64,000 nt of DNA. Origin: Edaphobacter bradus. GTDB taxonomy: Bacteria; Acidobacteriota; Terriglobia; Terriglobales; Acidobacteriaceae. The position numbers and the translations under genes were made by a program. The notes beneath the pieces are model-generated. The model did no database searches. It saw only the letters and a list, made by a program, of their open reading frames with translations, and was not told the DNA's origin. Positions 9,067 through 18,399 of this stretch are shown one piece after another (position 1 is the stretch's first letter; every line of letters begins with the position of its first letter). Where the stretch lies: NCBI RefSeq assembly GCF_025685645.1, contig NZ_JAGSYF010000002.1:682001-746000 (forward strand). Direction: 5' to 3'.

Positions 9067-12000
9067 CTAGAATGTGAAGTTGACCTTCAGGCGGATGGAG
9101 CGACCCGCCTGCCAGCCGCTCGGCAAGCCGTACTGATTGCTGAGCACCAGAGGTCCACGATTGACTTTGCTGGAAGCAAGCCCATTGCCGTTGTTGGCAA
9201 TCGTCTTCCAGTCATACCCGTTCTCGAGGATGCCATAGTTCGGGTTGCCGGCCGTCGACCCTGCAGGCAGGATGTAGTTGGCGCTGCTGCCACCGCTCGC
9301 GTTTGCGCGGGACTGGTAGACGGTTGCCGCCTTCTGGTTGAGGAGATTGGTAAACTGCGCCTCGAAGCCGAGCCTCCATGCCTCATGGGCGTCGCTGACG
9401 CGGTACGAGTCAGTGAGGGACAGATCCGACTGGGTGTACCACGGGGTACGGCGGGTGTAGGTTTTGCCGAAGACCCAGTTGCCGGTCGGTACGTCGCGGG
9501 TTATATCAATCCACTTGCCACGGCCCTCGACGTAGACGGGGTAGCTGCCGGCGGAGCCGTTGACGTCGGCGAAGGTACTGATAGGAGTACCCGAAGACGC
9601 CTGCTGGAAGAGACCGATGCTGGGCTCATTGCGCTTCCAGGTGCTGAACCGGTAGTAAGCAATGCCCTTGAAGGAGTTGGGACGATCCGTAGCCAGCAGA
9701 CCATCGGAGGGCTTGCCATAGGCATCGAACTGGAACTGGGGTTCGTCGAAGGAACGGTTGTTGTTGGGATTGGCACGGGCACCGCCTCCGTCGGCGATAT
9801 CGGTGCTGGTAAGACCGCTGTAGTTGCCGCGCAGACGGCTGTAGGTGTAGGCAAACTGACCGAACCAGTGCCGGGTGGCCGTCCTAGTCAAGCGGAACTC
9901 GACCGCGTCGTAGTTGCGCGCCGCCTTGGGCTGCAGCTTACAGGTGGGGCAGTTCGTGGTGGCTCCGCCGGCATCTGTACCGAAGCCGGGGTTGGCAATG
10001 ATGAACGCCTCGCCGTCGGGTCCGATGTAGCCTACGTCTTCGATTACCCTATCGAGACGGCGGCGGGTGAAGCGGGACTCAACGGCCCAGTCGCGGCTGA
10101 TCTGATAGGCGACCCCGGCAACTGCCTCGTGCTCCTTGTAGGGCTTGATGTTGGGGTCGACCGCGGCTCCCTGCGAAGGATCGTTCGATGGGATACGGAA
10201 GTCCTGGTTTTCGATGAAGCGCAGCCCTGACGGAGTCGAGCCGCCAGCGAAGTTCGCTTGAACAGCGGCCCCGCCCGTGGGGCAATAGTGCCCGGTTGCG
10301 TCCTTGACGGGCTTGACCTTGGAGAAGTCCGGCGTGTCGAGTGCGTAGACGCAATCGTGCCAGTAGTTGCCGCCGAAGGATCCGATGGCGAGGTTGAGCT
10401 TCATGACGTCGTAGAAGGCGGCGTAGCTCGCGTTGAGCTTGAGCTTGCCGTTCTGGAAGACATCCCAGGCGCCACCGATACGGGGAGCGATCTTGCTGCC
10501 CCAGCCGAAGTCGATGCCGGAGGGAAACTTGTTGTAGGAGGGCAGTTTCTCGTGCTCGAAGCGCACGCCTACGTTTGCCGTGAAGCCCTTCAAGACCTGC
10601 CAGGAGTCCTGGATGTAGAAGGCGTGGTTGTTGCTGCTCGCCTTTCCGGTGATCTCATTGCCATCGCGAATGTTGACATAGCCCCAGTTTCCCTGGCAGC
10701 CGCTGGAATTGCCGCCTGGAGTCCCATAGTTCGTAGTGTTCTGGGCAACAATGGTTGCGCAGTTCGCTGCACCCAGGGACGTACCCGGAGCGTAGGTATT
10801 TCCATAGGTGAGTCGGACGAGATCGTTGGTGAAGATCTGATTGACGTTCTCGTAGAAATGGCCGAACTGATAGCCACCCTTGAGGTTATGAGTACCGAAG
10901 AAGCCCTTCTTGAAGTAGGCGAGATCCTCATTGAACGTGGTGCGGGAGTTCGCGTTGTACTGATAACCCAGGTTCGTGCTGATGTTGTAGTTACCGCTCG
11001 ACCTCACAGCATTCGGGTTCGCCGTACCGAGAGTTTGGGTCGACGTGACATCAAGAGGGGTTTGGGATGCCAAGGCGTTACCCACCCAGAGATAACGATC
11101 TCCCTGTGGAAGTCCGCGGTCGGCATAGTTCTGGAAGAAGTTGCCGAACCGCGTGGTCGAAACCAGATTGGAGGTGAGGGTGATGTCAGCTCCAGCCGTA
11201 TAGATAACGTTGGGCGAGACTGAGCCGATGGCGCCCTGGTAAGAGTCAACCGGGTTTGCTGTCGCGGAATTGTACTGGCCGTAGATCGAGTCGGCAGTGG
11301 GGAAGTTACTGCCGGCCACCAAGTTACTGCCGGTCGTACGGTCAAAGGCGTATTGCCATCCACCGTAGAGGCGGATCTTTTCTGTGACCTTCAGGTCGAC
11401 GCGGGCGGCGGTGAAGTAGGTCTGTTCGCTGTAGTTGAACTGGCGTATGCCTGGGCAACCGACCGCGGCGCAGTTGGGGTTTGTGAAGTTAACGATACGG
11501 CGCTGGGTCTGAACCAGGGGCGCGGAGGAAATCCACAGCCAGAGGCGGTCCTTCTTCAGATATCCACCTGCGTCGAAGCCAGGTTGAATGTACCGGAAGT
11601 GGTCTTTTTGGGGGGTATAGAACTGAGCAGCGTAATCGGAACGGGGAGCAACACCATTGCAATTCTTACTCGTTGTTCCAGCGGGGCAGTAAGTACCCAG
11701 CGGATCGGAGCGGAGAGTTACGCCCTGGTGGCTAGCGACGTTGTCGTACTGACTCAGAGGAGTTGTCGCATAGCTGGAGTCCATGGGGTCGCCCTCATAG
11801 TACATCCACACATTGCCATGCCAGGTGTTGCCGCCGCGCTTGCCGATAACGTTGACAACGCCGCCAAGCGCGCCGCCGTTCTCGGCCTCGATGCCGCCGG
11901 TCTTGACCTGAACTTCCTGGACGAACTCGAAGGGAACGTTTGCGGCCGACTTGCCGGTGACCATGCTGCCGGTCTCCATGCCGTTGACGAGGTAGGAATT

Positions 12001-12564
12001 CTCAGCCGTTGCGCCACCGTCGATCTGGAAGCCTCCCTGCAGCGGCTCGTTGCGTGCACCGGGGGCGAAGGCAATTACGGACTGGTAAGAACGGCCGCGG
12101 GGAGCGTAGTCGATCTCGTCTTTGCTGACGGTCGTCTGCTGACGCGACGAGGTCACGTCGATCACAGGCGTTTCGGCGCTGACTTCGACGACGGTCTGCT
12201 CGGAGCCGACCGAGAGATTTAGGTCCACGGTCGGGATACGGCCCGTCTGGAGGACGAGGCCCTCGCGCTTAAGCTCGGCGAATCCTGCCGCGGTGGCCAG
12301 AACGTTGTAGGTTCCCGGTGGAAGGTTATCGAAGCGATAGTAACCGGACTTGTCAGTGGAGATCGTCTTGATGCCGATGAGCTTATCGCCGCTGACGGTG
12401 ACCGTGGCGCTGGCGATTGCAGCACCGGTCTTGTCCCTCACGGTGCCTTCGATTGAAGCGGTGGTTTCCTGCGCGTACGCAGCAGGTAGAAGGGCGAAAA
12501 CGACTAGCAGAAGCGTCAGTGCGGAAGCAGCGCGGCGCGCCATCCGCACGATGGGAAGCATCAT
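9067..12564 (-). CDS. Oar-like TonB-dependent receptor
   Basis: An 1165-residue outer-membrane receptor. A signal peptide ends at AYAQ, then comes a carboxypeptidase regulatory-like domain (ASIEGTVRDKTGAAIASATV), the plug with RGRSYQSVIAFAPG, QIDGGATAENSYLVNG and EFVQEVQVKTGG, then GGALGGVVNVIGKRGGN, which leads into the barrel. The C-terminus is RLKVNFTF, a typical aromatic last strand. AGAGG precedes the tandem ATG start. Tyr/Asn/Gly-rich barrel loops are long, as in other acidobacterial Oar homologues that probably bind polymers. The gene is monocistronic, with a terminator directly downstream at 9017-9044. Confidence 0.93.
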   Translation of the reverse strand: MMLPIVRMARRAASALTLLLVVFALLPAAYAQETTASIEGTVRDKTGAAIASATVTVSGDKLIGIKTISTDKSGYYRFDNLPPGTYNVLATAAGFAELKREGLVLQTGRIPTVDLNLSVGSEQTVVEVSAETPVIDVTSSRQQTTVSKDEIDYAPRGRSYQSVIAFAPGARNEPLQGGFQIDGGATAENSYLVNGMETGSMVTGKSAANVPFEFVQEVQVKTGGIEAENGGALGGVVNVIGKRGGNTWHGNVWMYYEGDPMDSSYATTPLSQYDNVASHQGVTLRSDPLGTYCPAGTTSKNCNGVAPRSDYAAQFYTPQKDHFRYIQPGFDAGGYLKKDRLWLWISSAPLVQTQRRIVNFTNPNCAAVGCPGIRQFNYSEQTYFTAARVDLKVTEKIRLYGGWQYAFDRTTGSNLVAGSNFPTADSIYGQYNSATANPVDSYQGAIGSVSPNVIYTAGADITLTSNLVSTTRFGNFFQNYADRGLPQGDRYLWVGNALASQTPLDVTSTQTLGTANPNAVRSSGNYNISTNLGYQYNANSRTTFNEDLAYFKKGFFGTHNLKGGYQFGHFYENVNQIFTNDLVRLTYGNTYAPGTSLGAANCATIVAQNTTNYGTPGGNSSGCQGNWGYVNIRDGNEITGKASSNNHAFYIQDSWQVLKGFTANVGVRFEHEKLPSYNKFPSGIDFGWGSKIAPRIGGAWDVFQNGKLKLNASYAAFYDVMKLNLAIGSFGGNYWHDCVYALDTPDFSKVKPVKDATGHYCPTGGAAVQANFAGGSTPSGLRFIENQDFRIPSNDPSQGAAVDPNIKPYKEHEAVAGVAYQISRDWAVESRFTRRRLDRVIEDVGYIGPDGEAFIIANPGFGTDAGGATTNCPTCKLQPKAARNYDAVEFRLTRTATRHWFGQFAYTYSRLRGNYSGLTSTDIADGGGARANPNNNRSFDEPQFQFDAYGKPSDGLLATDRPNSFKGIAYYRFSTWKRNEPSIGLFQQASSGTPISTFADVNGSAGSYPVYVEGRGKWIDITRDVPTGNWVFGKTYTRRTPWYTQSDLSLTDSYRVSDAHEAWRLGFEAQFTNLLNQKAATVYQSRANASGGSSANYILPAGSTAGNPNYGILENGYDWKTIANNGNGLASSKVNRGPLVLSNQYGLPSGWQAGRSIRLKVNFTF

Positions 12565-12896
12565 CTGTGGTACCTCTCAGAAAACAGGTTCCGGCCGAGA
12601 TAGCTCCAAGCCGGAGGTGTTCCCCGTCCAATGTCCTTGGCCCATACTTTGCGAGCCGCAGTACATCGTGCGGGTTTGATACGCAGACACACGCGCGTGC
12701 TCTCGGGCACACTGCTGCTATGTCCGCTCATGCAGGAACGTTCGCTGGAACGCCCGCAGACAATTCAAGATATGCAGGTGAAACTACAGGGGCAAACAGA
12801 AAAGGTCAACAAGAATTTTCAATTAAATCCATTCTTGCGTTACTCTCTGCGCCCACCCCCGCCCACCAGCACCGGAACACCTCGTCCAGCTCCGCC
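12565..12896. other. Intergenic region upstream of receptor, no gene seen
   Basis: This 332 bp gap lies between the receptor start and the cupin stop, both on the minus strand. Short frames on the plus strand look like chance. It should hold the receptor promoter and leader. Confidence 0.5.
12781..12809 (-). promoter_or_regulatory. Possible sigma70-type promoter of the receptor gene
   Basis: On the minus strand TTGACC (12809-12804) is followed after 17 bases by TAGTTT (12786-12781). The -35 is close to consensus but the -10 is weak. It would give a leader of about 210 bases to the receptor at 9067-12564. Confidence 0.3.
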
Positions 12897-13244
12897 CTAA
12901 TTCTCCACGCGGTCGCCGTGGCTGGGAGGCTGGCTGGTGACGATAATCCGCACCAGTGAGGCGCTTCGGTTGATGGCCTGGTGCGCCTGGCCGGGCGAGA
13001 CCTCGATTCCCTCCCCTGCGCGCAGGGTGAACTCATGGCGCTCGATCTCCATCGTGAACTCGCCTTCAAGCACAAAGAAGAACTGGCGCGCGCAGACGTG
13101 GTGGTGGCGCACCTCGCTGGTCCCGGGAGGCATGCTCTCTTCAATAATGCTGAGCTCGGGCGTGCGGACCAGGTACCAGCCGTCGCAGTTGTTGCCCCAC
13201 GTGTAGTGCTCAGCGTTGGCAGCGGAGATAGGTTTGGAAGGCAT
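12897..13244 (-). CDS. Small cupin-domain protein
   Basis: A 115-residue one-domain cupin. Motif 1 is visible as VRHHHVCARQFFFVLEGEF, with the HxH metal ligands, although the usual glutamate is Gln; motif 2 is GEGIEVSPGQAHQAIN, with the third histidine. The protein is soluble with no signal peptide. Such small cupins can be isomerases, dioxygenases or sugar-binding proteins, so the reaction is not assignable. The ATG at 13244 is used rather than a TTG two codons upstream. It is separated from the carboxyltransferase gene behind it by a low-complexity inverted repeat. Confidence 0.8.
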   Translation of the reverse strand: MPSKPISAANAEHYTWGNNCDGWYLVRTPELSIIEESMPPGTSEVRHHHVCARQFFFVLEGEFTMEIERHEFTLRAGEGIEVSPGQAHQAINRSASLVRIIVTSQPPSHGDRVEN

Positions 13245-13251
13245 GAACAAA

Positions 13252-13340
13252 AGGGTATAGGGAGTGGGGAATAGGGAGTAGTGAACAGATGTGAGTTTGG
13301 TCGAGTTTCGCTACTCCCTACTCCCTATCCCCTACTCCCT
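13252..13340. repeat. AGGGAGTAG-type low-complexity inverted repeat
   Basis: Left arm 13252-13281 is built from agggagt/agggaat units; right arm 13311-13340 has the complementary ctactccct units. A third block of the same units lies at 30469-30498 at the start of actE. The arms could fold into a long imperfect hairpin between the carboxyltransferase (stop 13348) and the cupin start. Confidence 0.7.
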
Positions 13341-13347
13341 GCTTTCT

Positions 13348-15015
13348 TCACAGCGGTATATTCCCGTGCTTCCTCGGCGGATTCTTCTCCCGCTTGGTCG
13401 CCAGCATGTCGAGTGCGGTGTTGAGGCGGCGGCGCGTCTCGCTCGGGCGAATCACCGCATCGACGTAGCCGCGCTCGGCGGCGACATACGGGTTGGCGAA
13501 GCGCTCGCGGAACTCCTCGACCTTTTCCTTGCGGGCCTCGGCGAGGACTTCAAGCTTCTGCTCCTCGCTGAGCGAGACGCCCTGCGGCATCACGGCCTCG
13601 GCGCGGCGGAGGATCGCGTCGAGCTCGCGCTTGTAGACGATGTTGACCGCTCCCTCCGGCCCCATGACGGCGATCTCAGCCGTCGGCCACGCGAGGTTGA
13701 CGTCGGTGCGCAGATGCTTGGAGCTCATGACGCAGTAGGCCCCGCCATAGGCCTTGCGCGTGATCACCGTGAGCTTCGGGACCGTCGCCTCCGCAAACGC
13801 ATACAGCAACTTCGCGCCATGGCGGATGATGCCGCCGTGCTCCTGCCGCGTGCCGGGCATGAAGCCGGGAACGTCCTCGAAGGTAAGCAGCGGAATGTTG
13901 AAGGCATCGCAGAACCGCACAAACCGCGCCCCTTTGACCGAGGCGTCGATGTCGAGGACTCCTGCGAGCACGGCTGGCTGATTGGCGACGATGCCCACAG
14001 GACGGCCGTTCATGCGCGCGAAGCCGACGACGAGATTGCGCGCGAAGTGCTCGTGAACCTGGAAGAAGTAGCCCTCACCGCTCTCATCGCGGTCGACAAT
14101 GCGCGTGATGACGTCCACCATGTCGTAGGGCTGGTTGCTCTCATCGGGGATGATCGTGTCCAGCGCGGCGTCGGCGCGGTCAGCCGGATCGTCGGTATGC
14201 TTGCGCGGCGGGTCGTCGAGGTTGTTCGACGGAATAAAGCTGACCAGCTCGCGGATCGTGGCGAGACAGTGCTGGTCGTCGTGCGCCATGAAGTGCGCAA
14301 CGCCGGAGACCTCGTTGTGCGTCACCGCGCCGCCCAGCGCGTCCTTTGTCACGTCCTCGTGGAGAACGGTCTTGATGACGTCCGGCCCGGTGACGAACAT
14401 ATAGCTGGTGCGCTCGGTCATCAGGGTAAAGTCCGTAATTGCGGGCGAGTACACCGCGCCGCCTGCGCACGGCCCGAGAATCGCGGAGATCTGCGGCACC
14501 ACTCCGCTCGAGAGCGTGTTGCGCAGAAAGATATCCGTGTAGCCCGCGAGCGAGACGACGCCTTCCTGAATCCGCGCACCGCCCGAGTCGTTCAGCCCGA
14601 TGACCGGCGCGCCCACCTTCATGGCCATGTCCATAATCTTGACGATCTTGGCCGCGTTCGCCTCCGAGAGCGACCCGCCGAAGACTGTGAAGTCCTGCGC
14701 GAAGACGAAGACCACGCGGCCGTGGATGCGCCCGTGCCCGGTGATGAAACCGTCGCCGGGAACGCGCTGCTCGGCCATTCCAAAATCCGTTGCCCGATGG
14801 GTGACGAACTTGTCAGTCTCCTCGAAGCTGCCTTCGTCGAGCAGCAGGTCGATGCGCTCCCGCGCGGACAGCTTGCCGGCGGCGGCCTCACGTGCGCGGC
14901 GCTCCGGGCCTCCTCCCTCTTCGGCGATGGCATGGCGGGCAGCCAGCTCGGCAAGTCGGGTCATGTGCGGCGTAGCCTTTTGGTCGTGAGACACAGGATG
15001 CTCAGTAGCTGCCAT
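13348..15015 (-). CDS. Acyl-CoA carboxylase carboxyltransferase beta subunit (propionyl-CoA carboxylase type)
   Basis: A 555-residue soluble enzyme with the two crotonase-like carboxyltransferase halves. It moves CO2 from carboxy-biotin to an acyl-CoA, most likely propionyl-CoA (giving methylmalonyl-CoA) or a related short acyl-CoA. Visible family signatures are [44 protein letters not shown] in the N-half and [61 protein letters not shown] in the C-half. The length matches PccB. No biotin carboxylase or carrier gene is next to it, so the partner subunit is encoded elsewhere. Propionate, amino-acid or odd-chain lipid breakdown is the likely context. Confidence 0.93.
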   Translation of the reverse strand: MAATEHPVSHDQKATPHMTRLAELAARHAIAEEGGGPERRAREAAAGKLSARERIDLLLDEGSFEETDKFVTHRATDFGMAEQRVPGDGFITGHGRIHGRVVFVFAQDFTVFGGSLSEANAAKIVKIMDMAMKVGAPVIGLNDSGGARIQEGVVSLAGYTDIFLRNTLSSGVVPQISAILGPCAGGAVYSPAITDFTLMTERTSYMFVTGPDVIKTVLHEDVTKDALGGAVTHNEVSGVAHFMAHDDQHCLATIRELVSFIPSNNLDDPPRKHTDDPADRADAALDTIIPDESNQPYDMVDVITRIVDRDESGEGYFFQVHEHFARNLVVGFARMNGRPVGIVANQPAVLAGVLDIDASVKGARFVRFCDAFNIPLLTFEDVPGFMPGTRQEHGGIIRHGAKLLYAFAEATVPKLTVITRKAYGGAYCVMSSKHLRTDVNLAWPTAEIAVMGPEGAVNIVYKRELDAILRRAEAVMPQGVSLSEEQKLEVLAEARKEKVEEFRERFANPYVAAERGYVDAVIRPSETRRRLNTALDMLATKREKNPPRKHGNIPL

Positions 15016-15353
15016 AGGCAGCGATTTTAGCAGCGGAGCTGTTCATCGGTCTTTCGACTCACCGCTTGAAACAGCGTCCAACTGACCCGCTGACTCGCCG
15101 ACCCGGCGCTCATCCGCGCCCTGTCCACATAGCTCCTGAGTCAGCCTCATCCGCGTCTCCACGTCTTCGGCGCCACTCGTCAGCCTAAGCAGCCGCGGAC
15201 GATGAACTTGCGGCGCCCACCGCGTGCGGCTTGGCGCCCTTGATCAAAGGTAAATATCCCCGCAAGACTAGTGGCGAAAGAATAATTAGTAACGTCTCCC
15301 TTTGAATCAGGGGGGAGCCAGGCCTGGCTGTTCTTATGATCTGTTGGACTGTA
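15016..15353. other. Intergenic region, no gene seen
   Basis: A divergent intergenic stretch between the carboxyltransferase start and the GH5 control region. A perfect 14-bp palindrome (agccaggcctggct) at 15316-15329 may be a second operator. A 77-codon minus-strand frame at 15185-15418 has no recognisable features and overlaps the promoter, so I do not call it a gene. Confidence 0.5.
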
Positions 15354-15369
15354 AAACAAACGTTTGTTT
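15354..15369. promoter_or_regulatory. LacI-family-like operator
   Basis: AAACAAACGTTTGTTT is a perfect 16-bp palindrome with the central CG typical of LacI/PurR-family operators. It lies 15 bp upstream of the -35 box of the GH5 gene. Regulation by a sugar-responsive LacI-type protein is likely but no regulator gene is in the window. Confidence 0.6.
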
Positions 15370-15383
15370 CAAAGGGTTTTATG

Positions 15384-15413
15384 TTGACAGGCCGCTTGAC
15401 CAGTTGATATAAG
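15384..15413 (+). promoter_or_regulatory. Sigma70-type promoter of the GH5 gene
   Basis: TTGACA at 15384-15389 is a perfect -35 box and TATAAG at 15408-15413 is a near-perfect -10 with an 18-base spacer. It points to the GH5 start at 15540. Confidence 0.65.
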
Positions 15414-15539
15414 TCCACCGTTGAAGATTCCCTGCGGAAAAGTACCAGGTTGAGTACTGGCCCTCAGACAGGACACAAGGCCGGTCACGCTGGTCGTGTG
15501 TCCTTCGCACAGTCTCTCAAAAATTACGAGGTCATCGAA

Positions 15540-16871
15540 ATGCATCTACCTGTCTCTAGAGACGCTTGCTCTGCCCGCACTGGATTTGGCGTCAAACTCC
15601 AGCCCGTCCGCAAGGGCCCAGGCGGCATTCGCCATACGCTGATTGCCCTTTCGGCCATTCTCTTCCTGCAAGTCGGATGCAGCGGCGGCAAATCCTCTGT
15701 CCAATCCCCGGCGCCACCCCCTGCACCATCCCCTGCACAGATGACCATGTTGCACGCCAGCGGCCGTTCAATCGTGAACGCAAACGGACAGGTTGTTCCC
15801 TTGACGGGGGTGAACCTCGGGGGCTGGTTCATCATGGAGAAATGGATGTGCCCGCTCGACAGCGGCTCGCTGCCGGACACCTACAGCGTGATTCAGGAGC
15901 TCGATAACCGCTTCGGCGTCGCCACCGAGCAGAGTCTCATCACGACGTATCAACAGAACTGGATCACGACAACCGATCTCGACAACATCAAGAACGCCGG
16001 CTTCAACGTCGTTCGCGTTCCGGTTTGGTGGGGTCAGTTTTATCCGATCAATAACGTCTCCAACGCCAGTTGGCGCTCCGATGCCTTCACCGAGCTCGAC
16101 TGGCTCGTCACTAACGCCACGTCGCGCGGACTCTACGTCATTATCGACATGCACGGCGTCGTTGGCAGCCAGAGCACCTCTGGCGATACCGGCCAGCAGA
16201 ACACCAACCAATACTGGACGAACAGCGACGACCAGGGAAACACCGCCTACATGTGGTCGCAGATTGCGAACCACTACAAGGGCAATCTAACCATCGCCGG
16301 CTACGACCTGATGAACGAGCCGACCGGCGCCCCGAGCGATCAGGACGTCATCAACGCCTACAACAACCTATACAAAAGCGTTCGCTCCGCCGACCCCGAC
16401 CACATGATCTTCATGGAAGGCACGTGGGGAAGCTGGAATTGGAACATGCTCCCAAACCCTTCGCAGTACGGCTGGACGAATGTCGTGTATGAGATGCACG
16501 AGTACCAGTTCAACGGCTCGCAGTCGAAGGTGGAACAGGGCTCGACCAATCAGGTGAACGACTTCAACAATCATGCCAACTACAACGTCCCGGGCTACAT
16601 CGGCGAGTTCAACGACTTCGGCTACGGCTCAGGCACGTGGAACTTCTCCGTAAGCGCGTACAACAAGGGTGGCCTGAGCTGGACGATGTGGGCGTATAAA
16701 GCCACACATGGGCTGAACCCGGATAGCTGGGGCTTTTACGATCCCACCTACTGGCCGACGACACCAAACATCTCGACGGACTCGGCCTCGACCATCACCG
16801 CCGACTGGCAGCAATGGAAGACAACAAACTCATTCGGCCTGAACACATCTCTTGGACTCAGCGGAAATTGA
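15540..16871 (+). CDS. GH5-family endoglucanase-like lipoprotein
   Basis: A 443-residue glycoside hydrolase of clan A, family 5, acting on beta-glucan or a related plant/fungal polysaccharide outside the cytoplasm. After a basic region and a hydrophobic stretch (LIALSAILFLQ) there is VGC, an approximate lipobox, then a Ser/Pro-rich linker (SPAPPPAPSPA). In the TIM barrel the acid/base glutamate is in GYDLMNEPTG and the nucleophile glutamate in GYIGEFNDFG; GVNLGGWF and VRVPVWW are typical early strands. The ATG at 15540 has GAGG upstream; an in-frame TTG at 15450 is less likely. A LacI-like operator and promoter precede it. The frame stops just before a lectin-like remnant, so the protein may have lost a C-terminal binding module. 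Confidence 0.88.
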   Translation: MHLPVSRDACSARTGFGVKLQPVRKGPGGIRHTLIALSAILFLQVGCSGGKSSVQSPAPPPAPSPAQMTMLHASGRSIVNANGQVVPLTGVNLGGWFIMEKWMCPLDSGSLPDTYSVIQELDNRFGVATEQSLITTYQQNWITTTDLDNIKNAGFNVVRVPVWWGQFYPINNVSNASWRSDAFTELDWLVTNATSRGLYVIIDMHGVVGSQSTSGDTGQQNTNQYWTNSDDQGNTAYMWSQIANHYKGNLTIAGYDLMNEPTGAPSDQDVINAYNNLYKSVRSADPDHMIFMEGTWGSWNWNMLPNPSQYGWTNVVYEMHEYQFNGSQSKVEQGSTNQVNDFNNHANYNVPGYIGEFNDFGYGSGTWNFSVSAYNKGGLSWTMWAYKATHGLNPDSWGFYDPTYWPTTPNISTDSASTITADWQQWKTTNSFGLNTSLGLSGN

Positions 16872-16977
16872 GAACAGCGCGACCGTCGATAACGGCTCCT
16901 GGTTCAACATCGTCAACCAAAACAGCGGAGCCTGCGTGGATGCCGCCGGATGGGGCACGACCGACGACATCAGAACC
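16872..16977 (+). pseudogene. Decayed ricin-type lectin (CBM13-like) tail of the GH5 enzyme
   Basis: Directly after the GH5 stop, the +1 frame reads NSATVDNGSWFNIVNQNSG and then ACVDAAGWGTTDD, which resembles the first repeat of a ricin B/CBM13 domain (YRLVNRNSGKCLDV-type). It breaks off after about 35 residues at the terminator hairpin. The simplest reading is that an ancestral carbohydrate-binding module was cut off by a frameshift and deletion. Confidence 0.55.
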
Positions 16978-16980
16978 GCA

Positions 16981-17011
16981 AAGCCACCCATGAGGAAATC
17001 GTGGGTGGCTT
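16981..17011. terminator. Intrinsic terminator after GH5 gene
   Basis: A perfect 10-bp stem (aagccaccca / tgggtggctt) with an 11-base loop, followed by CGCTTTGC. It separates the GH5 gene from the converging DinB-like gene. Confidence 0.7.
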
Positions 17012-17038
17012 CGCTTTGCAACGACGAGCTAGAGCGGG

Positions 17039-17524
17039 TTAGTTTGGCTGGGCGAGGCGAAGCTGGCCCAGGTGGTAGGCAGCGTGGGTGGTGCGGGAGA
17101 TGAGGACTGCGAGGCGGTTGCGAAGCGGTTCCTTGGCGAAGTCCTCTTCGGAGACCGCAGCGTGGCGTTCGAGCCATTCTTCGGGCTTGAGCTTTGTAAG
17201 GGCGGCGGTGAGTTTCTCGTTTACCTCGTGCCAGGCTTTTTTAAGCTCGGGTGCGGAGATCGGGTCGGGCCGGCTGCGGTCGGAATTTTCCAGGAACGCC
17301 TCATCGAGCTCGGGGTGGAGGCGGTCGCCGACGCGGAGCAGGGGGATGAGCCTGTCGCTGGTTGCGGTGAGGTGGCCGAGCAGATAGTAGGCACGATTCC
17401 TGCCCGGCGCGATCTCGCGCTGAAGGTCCTCGGCGGTAAGAGAGTCGAAGGTTTTGGTGGCTCGCTCAATTGCCTGCTTCCACGAGTTGAGGACGGTGTC
17501 GATGAAAAGAGTGTTCTGGGACAT
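17039..17524 (-). CDS. DinB-family protein
   Basis: A 161-residue four-helix-bundle protein of the DinB/YfiT superfamily, whose members are metal-dependent thiol transferases or of unknown role. The three metal-ligand histidines are at the expected places: GHLTA in helix 2 and TTHAAYHLGQL in helix 4. It is cytoplasmic. GAAAGG precedes the ATG. It is transcribed in the same direction as, and 50 bp downstream of, the SDR gene, so the two probably share a transcript. Substrate unknown. Confidence 0.85.
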   Translation of the reverse strand: MSQNTLFIDTVLNSWKQAIERATKTFDSLTAEDLQREIAPGRNRAYYLLGHLTATSDRLIPLLRVGDRLHPELDEAFLENSDRSRPDPISAPELKKAWHEVNEKLTAALTKLKPEEWLERHAAVSEEDFAKEPLRNRLAVLISRTTHAAYHLGQLRLAQPN

Positions 17525-17574
17525 GAGCGCCTTTCGCGTGTTGTTGATGGTTCGGGTCAGCGGCCGCAGGTGAG

Positions 17575-18324
17575 TTAGACCGAGACGAGGCCGCCGTCGA
17601 CGGGAAGATCGATGCCGGAGATATAGCTGCTCTCTTTAGATGCGAGGAAAACGGCGGCAGAGGCGACCTCCTCGGGGTTGCCGATGCGGCCGAGAGGGAT
17701 CTGGGTCTTGAAGTTCTCGCGCAGGGCGTCGGCGGCTTCTTTGGTGGGGAACTGGCTATCGAGGATAGGCGTTTCGATGGGGCCCGGGCTGATGACGTTG
17801 GCGCGGATGCCCCGAGAGCCGAACTCGGCCGCCCAGGTGCGGACGAAGGAGCGAAGCGCGGCCTTGGTGGCGGAGTAGGTGCTGTAGATGGGGATTCCCT
17901 TCTGCCAGGCGCCGGAGCCATTGAGGATGATGGAGGCGCCGTCGTTGAGGAAGGGGATGGCCTTCTGGACGGTGAAGTAGGCACCGCGGGCGTTGATGTC
18001 GAATGTTTTGTCGAAGTGCTCGGGGGTGACGTCGGTGGTCTTGAGGGGCTCGACTATGCCGGCGTTGGCGAAGATGATGTCGATCTTGCCCTTGGTTTCG
18101 GCGACAAGCTTATAGAGGCGGTCGAGGTCGTCGAGGTTGGAAACGTCGCCCTGAAAGGCGGTGACGCTTTTGCCGATTTCCGCGACGGCTTTATCGAGCT
18201 CTGGCTTGCGGCGTCCGGTGATGAAGACGTAGGCTCCCTCCTGGACGAAACGCTTTGCGGTGGCGAGGCCAATTCCACTGTTGCCCCCGGTGATTACGGC
18301 TACTTTTCCTGTGAGTGCGGCCAC
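17575..18324 (-). CDS. Short-chain dehydrogenase/reductase
   Basis: A 249-residue NAD(P)-dependent oxidoreductase of the classical SDR family. The Rossmann glycine motif TGGNSGIG, the NAG motif (FANAGIV), the catalytic Ser (ILNGSGAW) and YSATK are all present, with SPGPIETP after them. The length is typical. I choose the GTG at 18324 because GGAGAGG lies five bases upstream; an in-frame ATG at 18363 would add a 13-residue non-SDR extension. A perfect dyad at 18400-18414 upstream may be a regulator site. The substrate cannot be read from sequence; residues after the second strand (GRRKPE) favour NADP(H). Confidence 0.9.
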   Translation of the reverse strand: MAALTGKVAVITGGNSGIGLATAKRFVQEGAYVFITGRRKPELDKAVAEIGKSVTAFQGDVSNLDDLDRLYKLVAETKGKIDIIFANAGIVEPLKTTDVTPEHFDKTFDINARGAYFTVQKAIPFLNDGASIILNGSGAWQKGIPIYSTYSATKAALRSFVRTWAAEFGSRGIRANVISPGPIETPILDSQFPTKEAADALRENFKTQIPLGRIGNPEEVASAAVFLASKESSYISGIDLPVDGGLVSV

Positions 18325-18399
18325 GACGTCCTCTCCTTCAACGATTGATATTTCGACAATCATCGAATTGGATGAGAGAGTGTCGATTCGGATACAGGT

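Noticed and set aside
12417..12959. 180-codon plus frame over the receptor start
   Set aside because: It overlaps antisense the receptor signal peptide and the cupin end; composition is random-like.
13291..15030. 579-codon plus-strand frame opposite the carboxyltransferase
   Set aside because: Antisense shadow in high-GC DNA; the minus-strand product has all family motifs.
15185..15418. 77-codon minus frame upstream of the GH5 gene
   Set aside because: It overlaps the palindrome and promoter and ends in a Ser/Ala run with no domain.
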